38,441 bases of DNA from Winogradskyella immobilis (GTDB lineage: Bacteria; Bacteroidota; Bacteroidia; Flavobacteriales; Flavobacteriaceae), in assembly GCF_021887715.1 (NCBI RefSeq), contig NZ_JAIQXX010000023.1, positions 1 through 38,441 of the forward strand, read 5' to 3'. A program made the translations under genes and the position numbers. The notes beneath the pieces are model-generated. The model was not told where the DNA came from. It saw only the letters and a program-made list of their open reading frames with translations, and searched no databases. Shown here one piece after another: positions 16,234 to 25,102 of this stretch (position 1 is the first letter of the stretch; each line of letters starts with the position of its first letter).

Positions 16234-18294
16234 TCAACTAATTCTTAAGCCATTAGAAACGCCTGGTTCACTTGGGCTTACAAATACCAAATTGCCAGTT
16301 TCATCTTCGGTCATTAAAATCATCCCTTGGCTTTCGACACCACGTAATGCTCTTGGTGCTAAATTGACCAATACCGTAACCCGTTTACCAACAATCTCTT
16401 CAGCCGTAAAACTTTCTGCAATACCAGACACAATGGTTCGTACATCAATCCCTGTATCAACTTTAAGCTTCATTAGCTTTTTAGTTTTTGGCATTTTTTC
16501 AGCTTCTAAAATAGTACCCACACGCATATCTAGTTTTGTAAAGTCATCAAACGTTATGGTTTCTTTTTGAGGTTCAACAACTTTATTTGCTGCCTCATTT
16601 GCTTTTTTACTAGCTTCTAATTTATCTAACTGTTCTTGAATTTGACTGTCTTCGATTTTAGAGAATAACAATTCTGCTTTACCTATTTGATGTCTTGAAG
16701 GTAATAGCACCTCTTGTGTTGAAATGTTGCTCCAAGTGGATTCTGAATCAAGTTTAGAATGACAAAGTATTTCTTTTAGTTTAATAGATGTAAAAGGTAA
16801 AAATGGTTCACTCAATACTGCCAAAGCAGATGCTATTTGTAATGCCACATACATTATGGTTTGTGTACGTGCTTCATCAACTTTAATCACTTTCCAAGGT
16901 TCTGCATCAGCTAAGTATTTATTTCCTAATCGTGCTAAATTCATTAGCTCTTGACTTGCTTCTCTAAAACGATAACGCTCAATAGAACTTGAAATAACAG
17001 ACGGATAAGCTCTAAGTGTGGTTAAAGTTTCTTCATCTACGGCATTTAATTCATTAGCTTCTGGAACTACGCCATCATAATATTTATTGGTTAGCACTAC
17101 TACACGATTGATGAAGTTTCCAAATATGGCAACCAATTCATTATTGTTACGCGCTTGGAAATCTTTCCAAGTAAAATCGTTATCCTTAGTTTCTGGTGCA
17201 TTAGCGGTTAATGCATAACGTAACACATCTTGTTGATTTGGAAATTCCTCTAAGTATTCGTGTAACCAAACGGCCCAATTTTTTGACGTCGATAATTTGT
17301 TTCCTTCTAAATTTAAAAACTCATTAGCAGGTACGTTTTCTGGTAATATATAAGAACCTTCTGCTTTTAACATCGCTGGAAAAATAATACAGTGAAATAC
17401 AATATTGTCTTTCCCTATAAAATGAACCAAAGTTGTGTCTTTATTTTTCCAATAATCTTCCCAGTTTTTATCGTTTTCTGCAGCCCATTCTTTGGTTGCA
17501 GAAATGTAGCCTATAGGTGCATCAAACCAAACGTAAAGCACTTTACCTTCACCTCCTGCTACAGGTACAGGGATTCCCCAATCCAAATCGCGAGTTACTG
17601 CTCGTGGTCGTAAGCCATCGTCAATCCAAGATTTTACTTGTCCATATACATTGGGTTTCCAATCCTTTTTATGACCTTTTAAAATCCATTCTTTTAAAAA
17701 ATCTTCGTGTTTATCTAAAGGTAAAAACCAATGTTTTGTTTCTTTTAAACTTGGTGTTGCTCCAGTAATTGCCGATTTAGGGCTTATTAAATCTGTAGCA
17801 TTATGGCTTGTTCCACAATTTTCACATTGGTCGCCATAACTTTCTTCATTACCACATTTTGGGCAAGTACCTACAACAAAACGGTCGGCTAAAAATTGTT
17901 TCGCTTCTGCATCATACAATTGCTCTGTAACTTCTTCAGTAAACTCACCTTTATCATATAACGTTTTAAAGAATTTAGATGCGGTATCGTGGTGAATTTT
18001 AGCCGAAGTACGCGAATAATTATCGAATGAAATACCAAAATCCTGAAACGACTGCTTTATAATTGCGTGATACTTATCGACGATATCTTGAGGTGATACG
18101 CCTTCATTTTTTGCTTTAATGGTTATAGGCACACCATGCTCATCACTTCCGCATATAAAAGCAACATCATTATCAGTTAATCTTAAATAACGTGCGTAAA
18201 TATCTGAAGGCACATATACGCCTGCTAAATGACCAATGTGTATGGGGCCATTGGTATAAGGTAATGCTGCTGTTATTGTGTATCTTTTAGACAT
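16234..18294 (-). CDS. metG: Methionyl-tRNA synthetase with C-terminal tRNA-binding domain
   Basis: 686 residues from the ATG at 18294 ([16 protein letters not shown]); the open frame extends 33 codons upstream, but that part precedes the conserved N-terminus. The enzyme charges tRNA-Met with methionine using ATP. The class I signature HIGH is at residues 19-22, KLSTS (a KMSKS variant) at 333-337, and a zinc knuckle with CPKC and CENC lies near 140-160. The anticodon-binding domain runs to about 510. The C-terminal EMAP/Trbp111-like domain ([20 protein letters not shown] onward) covers about 580-686. At 511-521 the peptide [11 protein letters not shown] is encoded by a dyad-containing repeat-like sequence that looks inserted at the linker. 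No strong promoter was seen; AATTTTTG lies very close to the start (18299-18306). Confidence 0.97.
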   Translation of the reverse strand: MSKRYTITAALPYTNGPIHIGHLAGVYVPSDIYARYLRLTDNDVAFICGSDEHGVPITIKAKNEGVSPQDIVDKYHAIIKQSFQDFGISFDNYSRTSAKIHHDTASKFFKTLYDKGEFTEEVTEQLYDAEAKQFLADRFVVGTCPKCGNEESYGDQCENCGTSHNATDLISPKSAITGATPSLKETKHWFLPLDKHEDFLKEWILKGHKKDWKPNVYGQVKSWIDDGLRPRAVTRDLDWGIPVPVAGGEGKVLYVWFDAPIGYISATKEWAAENDKNWEDYWKNKDTTLVHFIGKDNIVFHCIIFPAMLKAEGSYILPENVPANEFLNLEGNKLSTSKNWAVWLHEYLEEFPNQQDVLRYALTANAPETKDNDFTWKDFQARNNNELVAIFGNFINRVVVLTNKYYDGVVPEANELNAVDEETLTTLRAYPSVISSSIERYRFREASQELMNLARLGNKYLADAEPWKVIKVDEARTQTIMYVALQIASALAVLSEPFLPFTSIKLKEILCHSKLDSESTWSNISTQEVLLPSRHQIGKAELLFSKIEDSQIQEQLDKLEASKKANEAANKVVEPQKETITFDDFTKLDMRVGTILEAEKMPKTKKLMKLKVDTGIDVRTIVSGIAESFTAEEIVGKRVTVLVNLAPRALRGVESQGMILMTEDETGNLVFVSPSEPGVSNGLRIS
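16738..16764 (-). repeat. Repeat-like palindromic insert within metG
   Basis: The plus strand reads GGATTCTGAATCAAGTTTAG followed by AATGACA. It contains the dyad TTCTGAA-TCAAG-TTTAGAA (one G-T wobble). It encodes HSKLDSES, a peptide I recall from dispersed palindromic repeats in bacterial genomes, here in the linker before the tRNA-binding domain. Confidence 0.45.
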
Positions 18295-18414
18295 ATCACA
18301 AAAATTTTGTAAGGTGTAAAAGTACACATTAAAAAAAGTATATAAAAAACGAAAAAGACTCTTTTTAACGCAACCTTTTTCTAGTTTTAACATCTTTATT
18401 TTAAACGACTTTAT

Positions 18415-19032
18415 ATGAAGAAAAATCTATGTCTTTTTTTGTTGTTAATATTAAATTATGAAGTTGTTTTAAGTCAAGATAATAAGGAAAATCCCATTAT
18501 ATACCTTGATGTTTTATTAGGTGGAGGTGGAAACCAAGAAGTTTCAGGTATTAATTTTGGTACAAGTATAAATTATCAATCTAACACAAATCTTTTTACA
18601 TATAGAATGCAATATGTTTCTGAAAAAAAGGAAGATCCTAATTTTCTAGAAGCCATTTTAGTTATTCCTTACTTTCTTGGTGGTGATTCTTTAAATGAAT
18701 ATGCATTATTGTATGGTAAAAGATTTATTTTTAATGGTCATGCATTAAGTGTTTCAGCAGGTTTGTCTACTAATCTTATTAAATATAGTAAAACTGATAA
18801 TGATGATATAGTTTTAAAAAGAGATAATTATTTAGCAATACCATTTGAAATTAACTTTCATTTTTTTAAAACTATAAAAAGAAGATATAGAATGTTTTAC
18901 AGATTAATTTCTATAGGAAAATCTACAGGTTTTGGTCGTAGTATTGGGGTTAAACTTTATGGTAGTTTTGGTAAATTCAATTATGTTGGTTTAGGTTTGA
19001 ATTTTGGTTTGGGTTGGCATAAAGTATATTAA
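18415..19032 (+). CDS. Secreted protein, probable outer-membrane beta-barrel, unknown function
   Basis: A 205-residue protein with a signal peptide ([21 protein letters not shown]). The mature sequence alternates hydrophobic and polar residues and is rich in Gly and aromatics: [47 protein letters not shown] and [18 protein letters not shown]. It ends in an aromatic-terminated strand typical of outer-membrane barrels, so a small 8-stranded barrel is plausible. No named family was recognised. A near-consensus -7 element CATCTTTA lies at 18391-18398. Codon use is slightly more AT-rich than in neighbouring housekeeping genes. Confidence 0.75.
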   Translation: MKKNLCLFLLLILNYEVVLSQDNKENPIIYLDVLLGGGGNQEVSGINFGTSINYQSNTNLFTYRMQYVSEKKEDPNFLEAILVIPYFLGGDSLNEYALLYGKRFIFNGHALSVSAGLSTNLIKYSKTDNDDIVLKRDNYLAIPFEINFHFFKTIKRRYRMFYRLISIGKSTGFGRSIGVKLYGSFGKFNYVGLGLNFGLGWHKVY

Positions 19033-19040
19033 CTACTTTA

Positions 19041-19071
19041 TTGAGGTTTAAAATAATACTTTCTATATTTA
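19041..19071 (+). promoter_or_regulatory. Candidate promoter of the S66 peptidase gene
   Basis: TTG at 19041-19043, a 20-nt spacer, then TATATTTA at 19064-19071, 15 nt before the ATG. One mismatch to TAnnTTTG. Confidence 0.45.
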
Positions 19072-19086
19072 CAAAAAGCCATTTAT

Positions 19087-20106
19087 ATGATTTTGCAACA
19101 TCGTATTTTAATTATTATTTTAAGTTTTGTATTAGTTAATTCTATTTATGGTCAAAATAAAACAGACAATTCTAAGAGAATGACTTCCGAATTAATTCAA
19201 CCACCATATTTAAAAGCTGGCGATACTGTAGCCATTGTAGCACCTTCTGGAATTTTAAAAAACAGGATTGAAGAAATTAATCGCTCTAAAGATTTACTTA
19301 AAAGTTGGGGATTAAATGTTGTGGTTGGAAAACACGTTTTTAAACAGGCTAACCATTTTGCAGGAACAGATGAAGAGCGCTGTGAAGATTTTCAAAACGC
19401 TTTAGATGATCCAAAAATAAGTGCTATTTGGTGCGCGCGTGGTGGATACGGAACCGTTAGAATTTTAGATAAACTCGATTATACTAATTTTAAAAAGCAT
19501 CCTAAGTGGGTTGTTGGTTATTCTGATATTACAGCACTTCACAATCAGATTCATAATGAAGGTTATCAATCATTACACGCTATGATGGGCGTGAGTTTAA
19601 CCAAAGATTTAACTGAGATAAAAGAAACCCTAGAAACCTTTAAAGCGGCTTTATTTGGAAATCCCACAAACTACACCTTAGAAGGTTCGACTTATAATAA
19701 GGCAGGAAAAGTATCGGCACCTATAGTTGGTGGTAATTTGACGATGTTGCACACTATGTTGGGTTCTGAAACCAGTATTGATACTTCGGATAAAATTTTA
19801 TTTATTGAAGAAATTGGCGAATACAAATACCATATCGACCGGATGTTACAGAGTTTAAAACGCGCAGGGTATTTTAAAAACTGTAAAGGCGTTATTGTAG
19901 GTGATATGACGAAGCTTAGAAAAAATACAACGCTTTGGGGTACGTCTATTGAACAATTGATTTTAGATGTTTTAACGGATTATGATTTTCCTGTTGCCTT
20001 TAACATGCCCGCAGGACATGAAAAAGATAATCGCGCTTTGATTTTAGGGAAAACTGTTGAGTTAATAGTTGACAAAGATAAGTCTACGATAATTTTTGAA
20101 GAATAA
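19087..20106 (+). CDS. LD-carboxypeptidase, peptidase family S66
   Basis: A 339-residue protein. The N-terminus has a hydrophobic signal segment (ILIIILSFVLVNSIYGQ), which points to export. The S66 domain follows: YLKAGDTVAIVAPSG, IWCARGGYGTVRIL and GYSDITAL with the nucleophile Ser146. The catalytic Glu is 241 or 242 in FIEEIGEY, and the catalytic His is His311 in MPAGHEKDNRALILG. These enzymes cleave the terminal D-Ala from L,D-linked tetrapeptides of murein during recycling (LdcA type). E. coli LdcA is cytosolic, so a signal peptide suggests action on periplasmic peptidoglycan, if the signal is functional. The yraN gene follows after 48 nt. Confidence 0.92.
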   Translation: MILQHRILIIILSFVLVNSIYGQNKTDNSKRMTSELIQPPYLKAGDTVAIVAPSGILKNRIEEINRSKDLLKSWGLNVVVGKHVFKQANHFAGTDEERCEDFQNALDDPKISAIWCARGGYGTVRILDKLDYTNFKKHPKWVVGYSDITALHNQIHNEGYQSLHAMMGVSLTKDLTEIKETLETFKAALFGNPTNYTLEGSTYNKAGKVSAPIVGGNLTMLHTMLGSETSIDTSDKILFIEEIGEYKYHIDRMLQSLKRAGYFKNCKGVIVGDMTKLRKNTTLWGTSIEQLILDVLTDYDFPVAFNMPAGHEKDNRALILGKTVELIVDKDKSTIIFEE

Positions 20107-20154
20107 CAATAGTTATAATTAGAAAGCATCGATTATTGCTTTCTCAGGAATAAA

Positions 20155-20514
20155 ATGGCACAACACAATGAATTAGGCAAAAAAGGTGAACAATTGGCTG
20201 TAGATTTTCTTTTGAAGAAAGATTACGAGATTATTGAGCGCAACTATAGGTTTGAAAAAGCCGAAGTAGATATTATTGCTCAAAAAGATAGTATTCTTGC
20301 CATAATTGAAGTAAAAACTCGGTCTACTGTAGATTTTGGAAATCCTCAAGATTTTGTAAAGCCTAAGCAAATTAAAAACTTGGTTAAAGCTGTTGACGAA
20401 TATGTTACTGTAAATGATTTAGACGTAGAAGTACGTTTTGATATTATTGCTATTGTAAAAGAAAAATCAAAATATACAATTGAGCATTTAGAAGATGCTT
20501 TTTATTATTTTTAA
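20155..20514 (+). CDS. YraN family putative endonuclease-like protein (UPF0102)
   Basis: A 119-residue protein matching the YraN/UPF0102 family in full: NELGKKGEQLAVDFLLKKDYEIIERNYR at the N-terminus, then AEVDIIAQKDSILAIIEVKTR, which carries the D-x(n)-E-x-K signature of a restriction-endonuclease-like fold, and FGNPQDFVKPKQIKNLVKAVDEY. The biochemical role of the family is not firmly established; DNA processing is inferred from the fold. It lies 48 nt downstream of the S66 peptidase gene on the same strand and may be co-transcribed. Confidence 0.93.
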   Translation: MAQHNELGKKGEQLAVDFLLKKDYEIIERNYRFEKAEVDIIAQKDSILAIIEVKTRSTVDFGNPQDFVKPKQIKNLVKAVDEYVTVNDLDVEVRFDIIAIVKEKSKYTIEHLEDAFYYF

Positions 20515-20621
20515 TCATAAGTAAGAAAAAACTTCTTTTTAAATGCGTTTTATCGAAAAAATTATATTTATATCGATTTAATTTATAGTTTCACCTCAAA
20601 TTAACCCCAAATTATAAAATT

Positions 20622-21266
20622 ATGAAACTAAGATTGCAAACATTGAGTTTGTTATTTATGGCTTTGTTTTTAAGCTGTGAACAAGATGAACTTAACCAGG
20701 AATCCATTGAGCAAAATTATTTTTTAGTTTCAGAATATAATGTTGATAAAAATGCCCAGTCTAGAGAATCACTAGATGACCCTTGTATAGTAGTTGACCT
20801 TATTGCTGGTCAAAATACAGTTGTAGGAACTGTAACTATAGATAGAACAGAGACCGATTTAGTTTTAACATACACTACAATAGAAGGTTGGGAAATTAAT
20901 TTAACCCACATGAGTATTGGTGATTGTAATGAACAATGGGCTCCGGAAACAGGTTCAGGAAATCCTAAGGTAGGTAAATTTGAACATACAGAGCCTCATA
21001 GCACAAATATTAATGAAGTGGTATATCGTATTAGTTTAGATGTATTACCAGATTATACGGATCTATATTGTTTTGCAGCTCATGCAGAGGTTATAGGATC
21101 AAACGGAGGTGAAACTGCTTGGGCAGGAAGTCTCTTAGGTGAAAATGAAGACGAACAAACAGAAGGTTATACAGTTAGAGATTTTGATGGAAGAAATTGG
21201 GCAATGTATATTGAGGCCGAACAATCTGCTTGTGATATTGATGATGGCGGATCTAACGATAGATAA
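20622..21266 (+). CDS. Lipoprotein of unknown function
   Basis: A 214-residue protein with a lipoprotein signal ending LFLSC (Cys19). The mature part contains paired cysteines (DDPCIVVDL, IGDCNEQW, DLYCFAAHAEV, QSACDIDD) and a C-terminal segment WAGSLLGENEDEQ...NWAMYIEAE. A similar AHAEV...AWAEG...NWAxYF pattern occurs, from memory, in various uncharacterised secreted Bacteroidota proteins. No function can be assigned. TATATTTA at 20563-20570 is a possible -7 element, and a strong terminator follows at 21284-21312. Confidence 0.8.
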   Translation: MKLRLQTLSLLFMALFLSCEQDELNQESIEQNYFLVSEYNVDKNAQSRESLDDPCIVVDLIAGQNTVVGTVTIDRTETDLVLTYTTIEGWEINLTHMSIGDCNEQWAPETGSGNPKVGKFEHTEPHSTNINEVVYRISLDVLPDYTDLYCFAAHAEVIGSNGGETAWAGSLLGENEDEQTEGYTVRDFDGRNWAMYIEAEQSACDIDDGGSNDR

Positions 21267-21283
21267 AGACAAGAAATTATTAT

Positions 21284-21312
21284 AAAAGAGCGATATTATA
21301 TCGCTCTTTTTT
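21284..21312. terminator. Bidirectional intrinsic terminator
   Basis: A perfect 12-bp stem AAAAGAGCGATA/TATCGCTCTTTT with a TTA loop and T/A flanks. It lies between the lipoprotein gene and the convergent nadD, whose stop codon begins within the flank. Confidence 0.9.
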
Positions 21313-21889
21313 ATTTATAGAAATTCATTTCATCTAAGTAACCCCAAACATGTTCAGGTAACATAGGCCTTATGTTCCGTCCGGCTTTAATTTCATTTCT
21401 TATAAATGTAGACGATAATTGCATTATAGGAGCATCTACTTTAATTATTTTTGGATGACTACTAAAACGAGATTCTACTTTGCCTTTAGAAATTCTAGGA
21501 TATACATAGATATTATGATTCTCTAGTATGAGTTCATAATTTTTCCATTTATGAAAACTTTTTAAATTGTCTTCACCCATGATTAAGGCAAATTGGTGCT
21601 CAGAGAATTTTTCAATTAAATAAGTTAATGTATTTATAGTATAATTAGGCTCTGGTAGATTAAATTCAATGTCACTAGGTCTTAAATTAGGGTATTCTTT
21701 TGTAGCTCTATATACCATTTCTAAACGTTGATGATTGTCTAGAAGGCTACTTTTTTTCTTAAAAGGACTTAATGGGGTAACAACAAACCAAACTTGATCC
21801 ATGTCGCTATGCTCAGCTAAATGATTAGCAATAGTTAAATGCCCAACATGGATTGGGTTAAACGTTCCGAAATATAAACCAATTTTCAT
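21311..21889 (-). CDS. nadD: Nicotinate-nucleotide adenylyltransferase
   Basis: A 192-residue enzyme converting nicotinate mononucleotide and ATP to deamido-NAD in NAD synthesis. The nucleotidylyltransferase motif GTFNPIHVGH is at residues 8-17 and the second motif SSTFIRNEI at about 161-169. The NadD-typical TPLSPFKKK and NYTINTLTYL segments are also present. Its start overlaps the gmk stop by 4 nt (ATGA), placing it last in yicC-gmk-nadD, a gene order common in Bacteroidota. Confidence 0.96.
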   Translation of the reverse strand: MKIGLYFGTFNPIHVGHLTIANHLAEHSDMDQVWFVVTPLSPFKKKSSLLDNHQRLEMVYRATKEYPNLRPSDIEFNLPEPNYTINTLTYLIEKFSEHQFALIMGEDNLKSFHKWKNYELILENHNIYVYPRISKGKVESRFSSHPKIIKVDAPIMQLSSTFIRNEIKAGRNIRPMLPEHVWGYLDEMNFYK

Positions 21890-22473
21890 TTTGCAATAAA
21901 TTCTGAAACTAAATGATAAGCTTCTTCTAATGCTTTATCTAAATCCTCATTAACTACAATAACATCAAACAATGGTGCTGTTGCCAACTCAGCTGGTGCT
22001 TTAGCAACACGCATGCTAATTTTTTCTTCGGTTTCTTCACCTCTATCTTTAAGACGCCTTACCAACTCATTAAGATCTGGAGGCTTTACAAAAAGTGCTA
22101 AAGTTTCTTCAGGGAATTTTCTTTTAATTCGTAATCCGCCAGAAACATCAATATCAAAAATAACATGTTTTCCTTTAGCCCAAATCCGTTCAATTTCAGT
22201 TTTTAAAGTGCCATAAAAATTATCTCTATAAACTTCTTCCCATTCTAAAAACGCATCGGTTTTAATTTTGTTTTTAAACTCTTCAAGCGATAGGTAATAA
22301 TAATCTTTACCATGTTGTTCATTACTACGAGCTTCTCTAGATGTAGCAGAAATAGAAAACTCTAAGTTCAATTCTTTTTGGTTTAATAAATGACGAACTA
22401 TAGTGGTTTTTCCTGAACCAGATGGTGCAGAAAATACAATGAGTTTACCTTTTTTTATATTGTTACTTGACAC
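21886..22473 (-). CDS. gmk: Guanylate kinase
   Basis: A 195-residue enzyme phosphorylating GMP to GDP with ATP. The P-loop SAPSGSGKTT is at residues 15-24. The GMP-binding segment FSISATSREARSNEQHGKDYYYLS and the lid region RLKDRGEETEEKISMRV are present, giving the normal family length. It begins 11 nt after yicC and overlaps nadD by 4 nt, so the three genes form one transcription unit. Confidence 0.97.
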   Translation of the reverse strand: MSSNNIKKGKLIVFSAPSGSGKTTIVRHLLNQKELNLEFSISATSREARSNEQHGKDYYYLSLEEFKNKIKTDAFLEWEEVYRDNFYGTLKTEIERIWAKGKHVIFDIDVSGGLRIKRKFPEETLALFVKPPDLNELVRRLKDRGEETEEKISMRVAKAPAELATAPLFDVIVVNEDLDKALEEAYHLVSEFIAK

Positions 22474-22484
22474 AATAGTATTTT

Positions 22485-23342
22485 TTAAAGAACATTTAAT
22501 AATTGCTCTTTTATTTTTTCGAGTTCATCTTTCATTTGTACTACTAATTTTTGCATTGGAGCATAATTAGATTTAGATCCTATGGTATTAATTTCTCGAC
22601 CAATTTCTTGAGATATAAATCCTAGCTTCTTCCCATTAGAATCTTCAGAGTTTAAAGACGATGTAAAATAATCTAAGTGATTATCAAGCCTTACTTTTTC
22701 TTCAGTAATGTCAAATTTTTCTATGTAGTAAACAAGCTCTTGTTCAAATCGGTTTTCGTCAACTTTTTCTTTAATGTCTGCAATGCCTTTTTCTAAACGT
22801 GCTCTAACTCCATCAATACGTTCAGGATCCATAGTTATGACTTGATTGAGTAATGTTCTTAATGTTGAAATTCTTTGTTCAAAATCTTGTTTTAAAATAG
22901 CACCTTCGTCTTTACGGTAAGTTTTAATATGCGCTATAGCAGTATTAATTTCTTTTGCTATTAAAACCCATTCATCTTCATCAATTTCTTCACGTTCAGT
23001 AGTAACAGCATCTGGTAAACGTATGGCCATTTTCAGTAATTCTGTAGTATCTCCGTCTACAACATCTTTAAGTTGTTTAATATATTGATTAACCACTGTT
23101 TTATTAATTTTTGAGCTTATATCTTCTCCAGTAACTTCAACATATAAAGAAAAGTCAACTTTTCCTCTAACCAATTGTTTGGCAATTAATTTTCTAATGT
23201 TTAATTCTTTGGCCCGATACATCGATGGCATACGCGCATTAAGATCTAAACTTTTACTATTTAGAGATTTTAATTCTATAGATATTTTTTTTGTAGGAAG
23301 CTGAAATACAGATTTCCCATAACCTGTCATAGATTGTATCAT
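22485..23342 (-). CDS. yicC: YicC family protein (endoribonuclease-type)
   Basis: 285 residues from the ATG at 23342 (MIQSMTGYGK), the conserved family N-terminus. An upstream in-frame codon at 23369 overlaps the promoter -7 element and is rejected. YicC_N (about 3-155) has LKSLNSKSLDLNARMPS, and the C-terminal DUF1732 domain (about 200-285) has the family ending REINTIGSKSNYAPMQKLVVQMK. Members have been reported as endoribonucleases acting on small RNAs. It is first in the operon with gmk and nadD. Confidence 0.94.
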   Translation of the reverse strand: MIQSMTGYGKSVFQLPTKKISIELKSLNSKSLDLNARMPSMYRAKELNIRKLIAKQLVRGKVDFSLYVEVTGEDISSKINKTVVNQYIKQLKDVVDGDTTELLKMAIRLPDAVTTEREEIDEDEWVLIAKEINTAIAHIKTYRKDEGAILKQDFEQRISTLRTLLNQVITMDPERIDGVRARLEKGIADIKEKVDENRFEQELVYYIEKFDITEEKVRLDNHLDYFTSSLNSEDSNGKKLGFISQEIGREINTIGSKSNYAPMQKLVVQMKDELEKIKEQLLNVL

Positions 23343-23366
23343 TAAAAACCTTTTTATAAAGTTGCT

Positions 23367-23374
23367 CAAAGGTA
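23367..23374 (-). promoter_or_regulatory. Candidate -7 element of the yicC-gmk-nadD operon
   Basis: The reverse strand reads TACCTTTG, an exact TAnnTTTG match, 25 nt before the yicC ATG at 23342. No strong -33 element was seen. Confidence 0.5.
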
Positions 23375-23427
23375 CAAAATAGAACGGTTTTAATTTTAAC
23401 TTTACGACTTCATTTAATAGTACCCAT

Positions 23428-23901
23428 ATGTATAAAAAACAATTTGAAATTCGGTGGAGTGATGTAGATCCTAACGGTCATTTAGCAAATTCTGCATATA
23501 CTAACTTTATGAGTCATACGCGGATGTCTTTTTTTTCTAAGTATGGCTTTTCTATTGCAAATATTAAGAAAGAGAACATAGGACCCGTTGTTTTTTATGA
23601 ACACATGCATTATTTTAAAGAAGCATTTATTAATGAAGATGTTACAGTTACTTTAGAAGTATCTGGACTTAGTGAAGATGGTATGTTTTTTATGTTTGAG
23701 CATAATTTCTATGATGCTAAAGGGCAAAATTTAGCCTATTGCGAAATTCAAGGAGGTTGGATAGATCTAACAACAAGAAAACTTTGTGGCTTGCCTGAAT
23801 CACTTCTAGAATTGGCAAATAAATTTCCTAAGTCTCAAAATTTTAAAACACTAACTAAAGAAGATACTCGTAAACATAGTGTAAGGCCAAAGCATCTCTA
23901 A
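23428..23901 (+). CDS. Acyl-CoA thioesterase, 4HBT hotdog family
   Basis: A 157-residue hotdog-fold protein with the 4-hydroxybenzoyl-CoA thioesterase N-terminus IRWSDVDPNGHLANSAYTNFM; Asp15 in DPNGH is the usual catalytic aspartate. YFKEAFINEDVTVTLEVSGL forms the second strand block. It would hydrolyse acyl-CoA thioesters, but the chain specificity cannot be read. It is divergent from yicC (TAACTTTA at 23397-23404 is a possible -7 element) and ends 10 nt from the convergent FemAB-like gene. Confidence 0.9.
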   Translation: MYKKQFEIRWSDVDPNGHLANSAYTNFMSHTRMSFFSKYGFSIANIKKENIGPVVFYEHMHYFKEAFINEDVTVTLEVSGLSEDGMFFMFEHNFYDAKGQNLAYCEIQGGWIDLTTRKLCGLPESLLELANKFPKSQNFKTLTKEDTRKHSVRPKHL

Positions 23902-23911
23902 TTAAAAGGGT

Positions 23912-25102
23912 TTACTTAAAAGGTTTATGCTGTTTAAACGATTTAATTTTTACGTTTTTAATGAATGGTTTTATAAATGTGTTTAGAGTTTTTCTTCGAT
24001 GCTTAAAATAACAAGTTAATGTTTCTGGTTCGGCGCCAAGCGTGCTTTTTATTTCTGAGGCCGTACGACCCAAATTAATATGTGTAGTTTTAGCATCTAT
24101 ACCCAAACGCACATAATCATTTAAAATACGAGGATAAATGGCGTATTCTTTATTGTTAGAATAATCAACACCAATAAAATGTGCATCTAAAAAGGTTTCA
24201 TTTTTCATAGCCGAAAGGAACCCAACAAGCTTATCTTCTAAAAAATAACCTTTAATTATAAATGCTTCAGGATATACTTTTTTTAATAAAATATAAGTAT
24301 TAAGATTAAGAACTTGAGCATTAAAATCGGCATTAGCAATAGTATTTTGATATAAAGTTTGAAGCTGATCTTTATAGGTTTCTATATCTTTTTCAGAAAA
24401 TAATTGAGTAACTAAAGTTTCACTTTTTGAATCTGCTTTGTTTGCTTTTATACGGTATTTAGATTTTAATGCTTTTTTATAATCTTCAAAAGAGTGCCAT
24501 TCTGGTTTTAAAGTAATAATCATGTTTGGCTCTACTTGCATCGTGGCATAATCAAAATCCGAGAGATGATCCGTGATATAACGAGATTCATCTTTAAAAT
24601 CTTTAATAAATAACGCATTTAAACGTTTTGTGGATTTAGCAAGTTGTTTTACGCCTTCAGCAAGTGCAGTAAAGGTCTCTACTTTATCTTCTCCGTCTTT
24701 TAGAAACGTACCATATTCACCACTTAAAAACACATTGCCACAAAACAAAACACGGATTTGATTATTACGAAACATTCGATTAATATTTCGTTTTAACCAA
24801 GATGTCATTTTAATATTCTGAGTAATCGTTTCTACACCAAGCGTAACAATTTGTGTATTTGCAAAAGCAACAGCTTCATTATTTTTAAGAATAAAAATGT
24901 AATTAAATTCTATATCTGTGTTCGCAATCTCGTAAGCTTCTAAAAATTCTGGAGAATAATAAATATTAGTACAACATTTAAGACTATCCCAATACGCATT
25001 TGGAATTGTCTTTATGGTATTAAACGAAACAGTCTTAAAATGCACTATATTTTGGGTTTTGGCTTTAAGGAAACTAAATAGACTCCCGAAAATATTAGAC
25101 AC
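23912..25102 (-). CDS. FemAB/GNAT-like acyltransferase-type protein
   Basis: A 396-residue cytosolic protein. The second half shows a GNAT-like fold resembling FemAB or BioF2-type peptidyl/acyl transferases: YKKALKSKYRIKANKADSKS, then LVGFLSAMKNETFLDAHFIGVDYSNN and a terminal INLGRTASEIKSTLGAEPETL. Such proteins are often annotated as peptidogalycan biosynthesis proteins or GNAT acetyltransferases; substrate unknown. The annotated ATG lies 58 nt inside the upstream transporter gene. A GTG at 25045, overlapping the transporter stop by 1 nt, would give a 377-residue form starting just before the conserved part and is a serious alternative. It is last in an ArsC-DMT-FemAB-like operon. Confidence 0.75.
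   Translation of the reverse strand: MSNIFGSLFSFLKAKTQNIVHFKTVSFNTIKTIPNAYWDSLKCCTNIYYSPEFLEAYEIANTDIEFNYIFILKNNEAVAFANTQIVTLGVETITQNIKMTSWLKRNINRMFRNNQIRVLFCGNVFLSGEYGTFLKDGEDKVETFTALAEGVKQLAKSTKRLNALFIKDFKDESRYITDHLSDFDYATMQVEPNMIITLKPEWHSFEDYKKALKSKYRIKANKADSKSETLVTQLFSEKDIETYKDQLQTLYQNTIANADFNAQVLNLNTYILLKKVYPEAFIIKGYFLEDKLVGFLSAMKNETFLDAHFIGVDYSNNKEYAIYPRILNDYVRLGIDAKTTHINLGRTASEIKSTLGAEPETLTCYFKHRRKTLNTFIKPFIKNVKIKSFKQHKPFK

Noticed and set aside
18295..18393. 33-codon N-terminal extension of MetG
   Set aside because: It precedes the conserved [16 protein letters not shown] start, is Phe/Tyr-rich low-complexity sequence, and lies in the intergenic promoter space.
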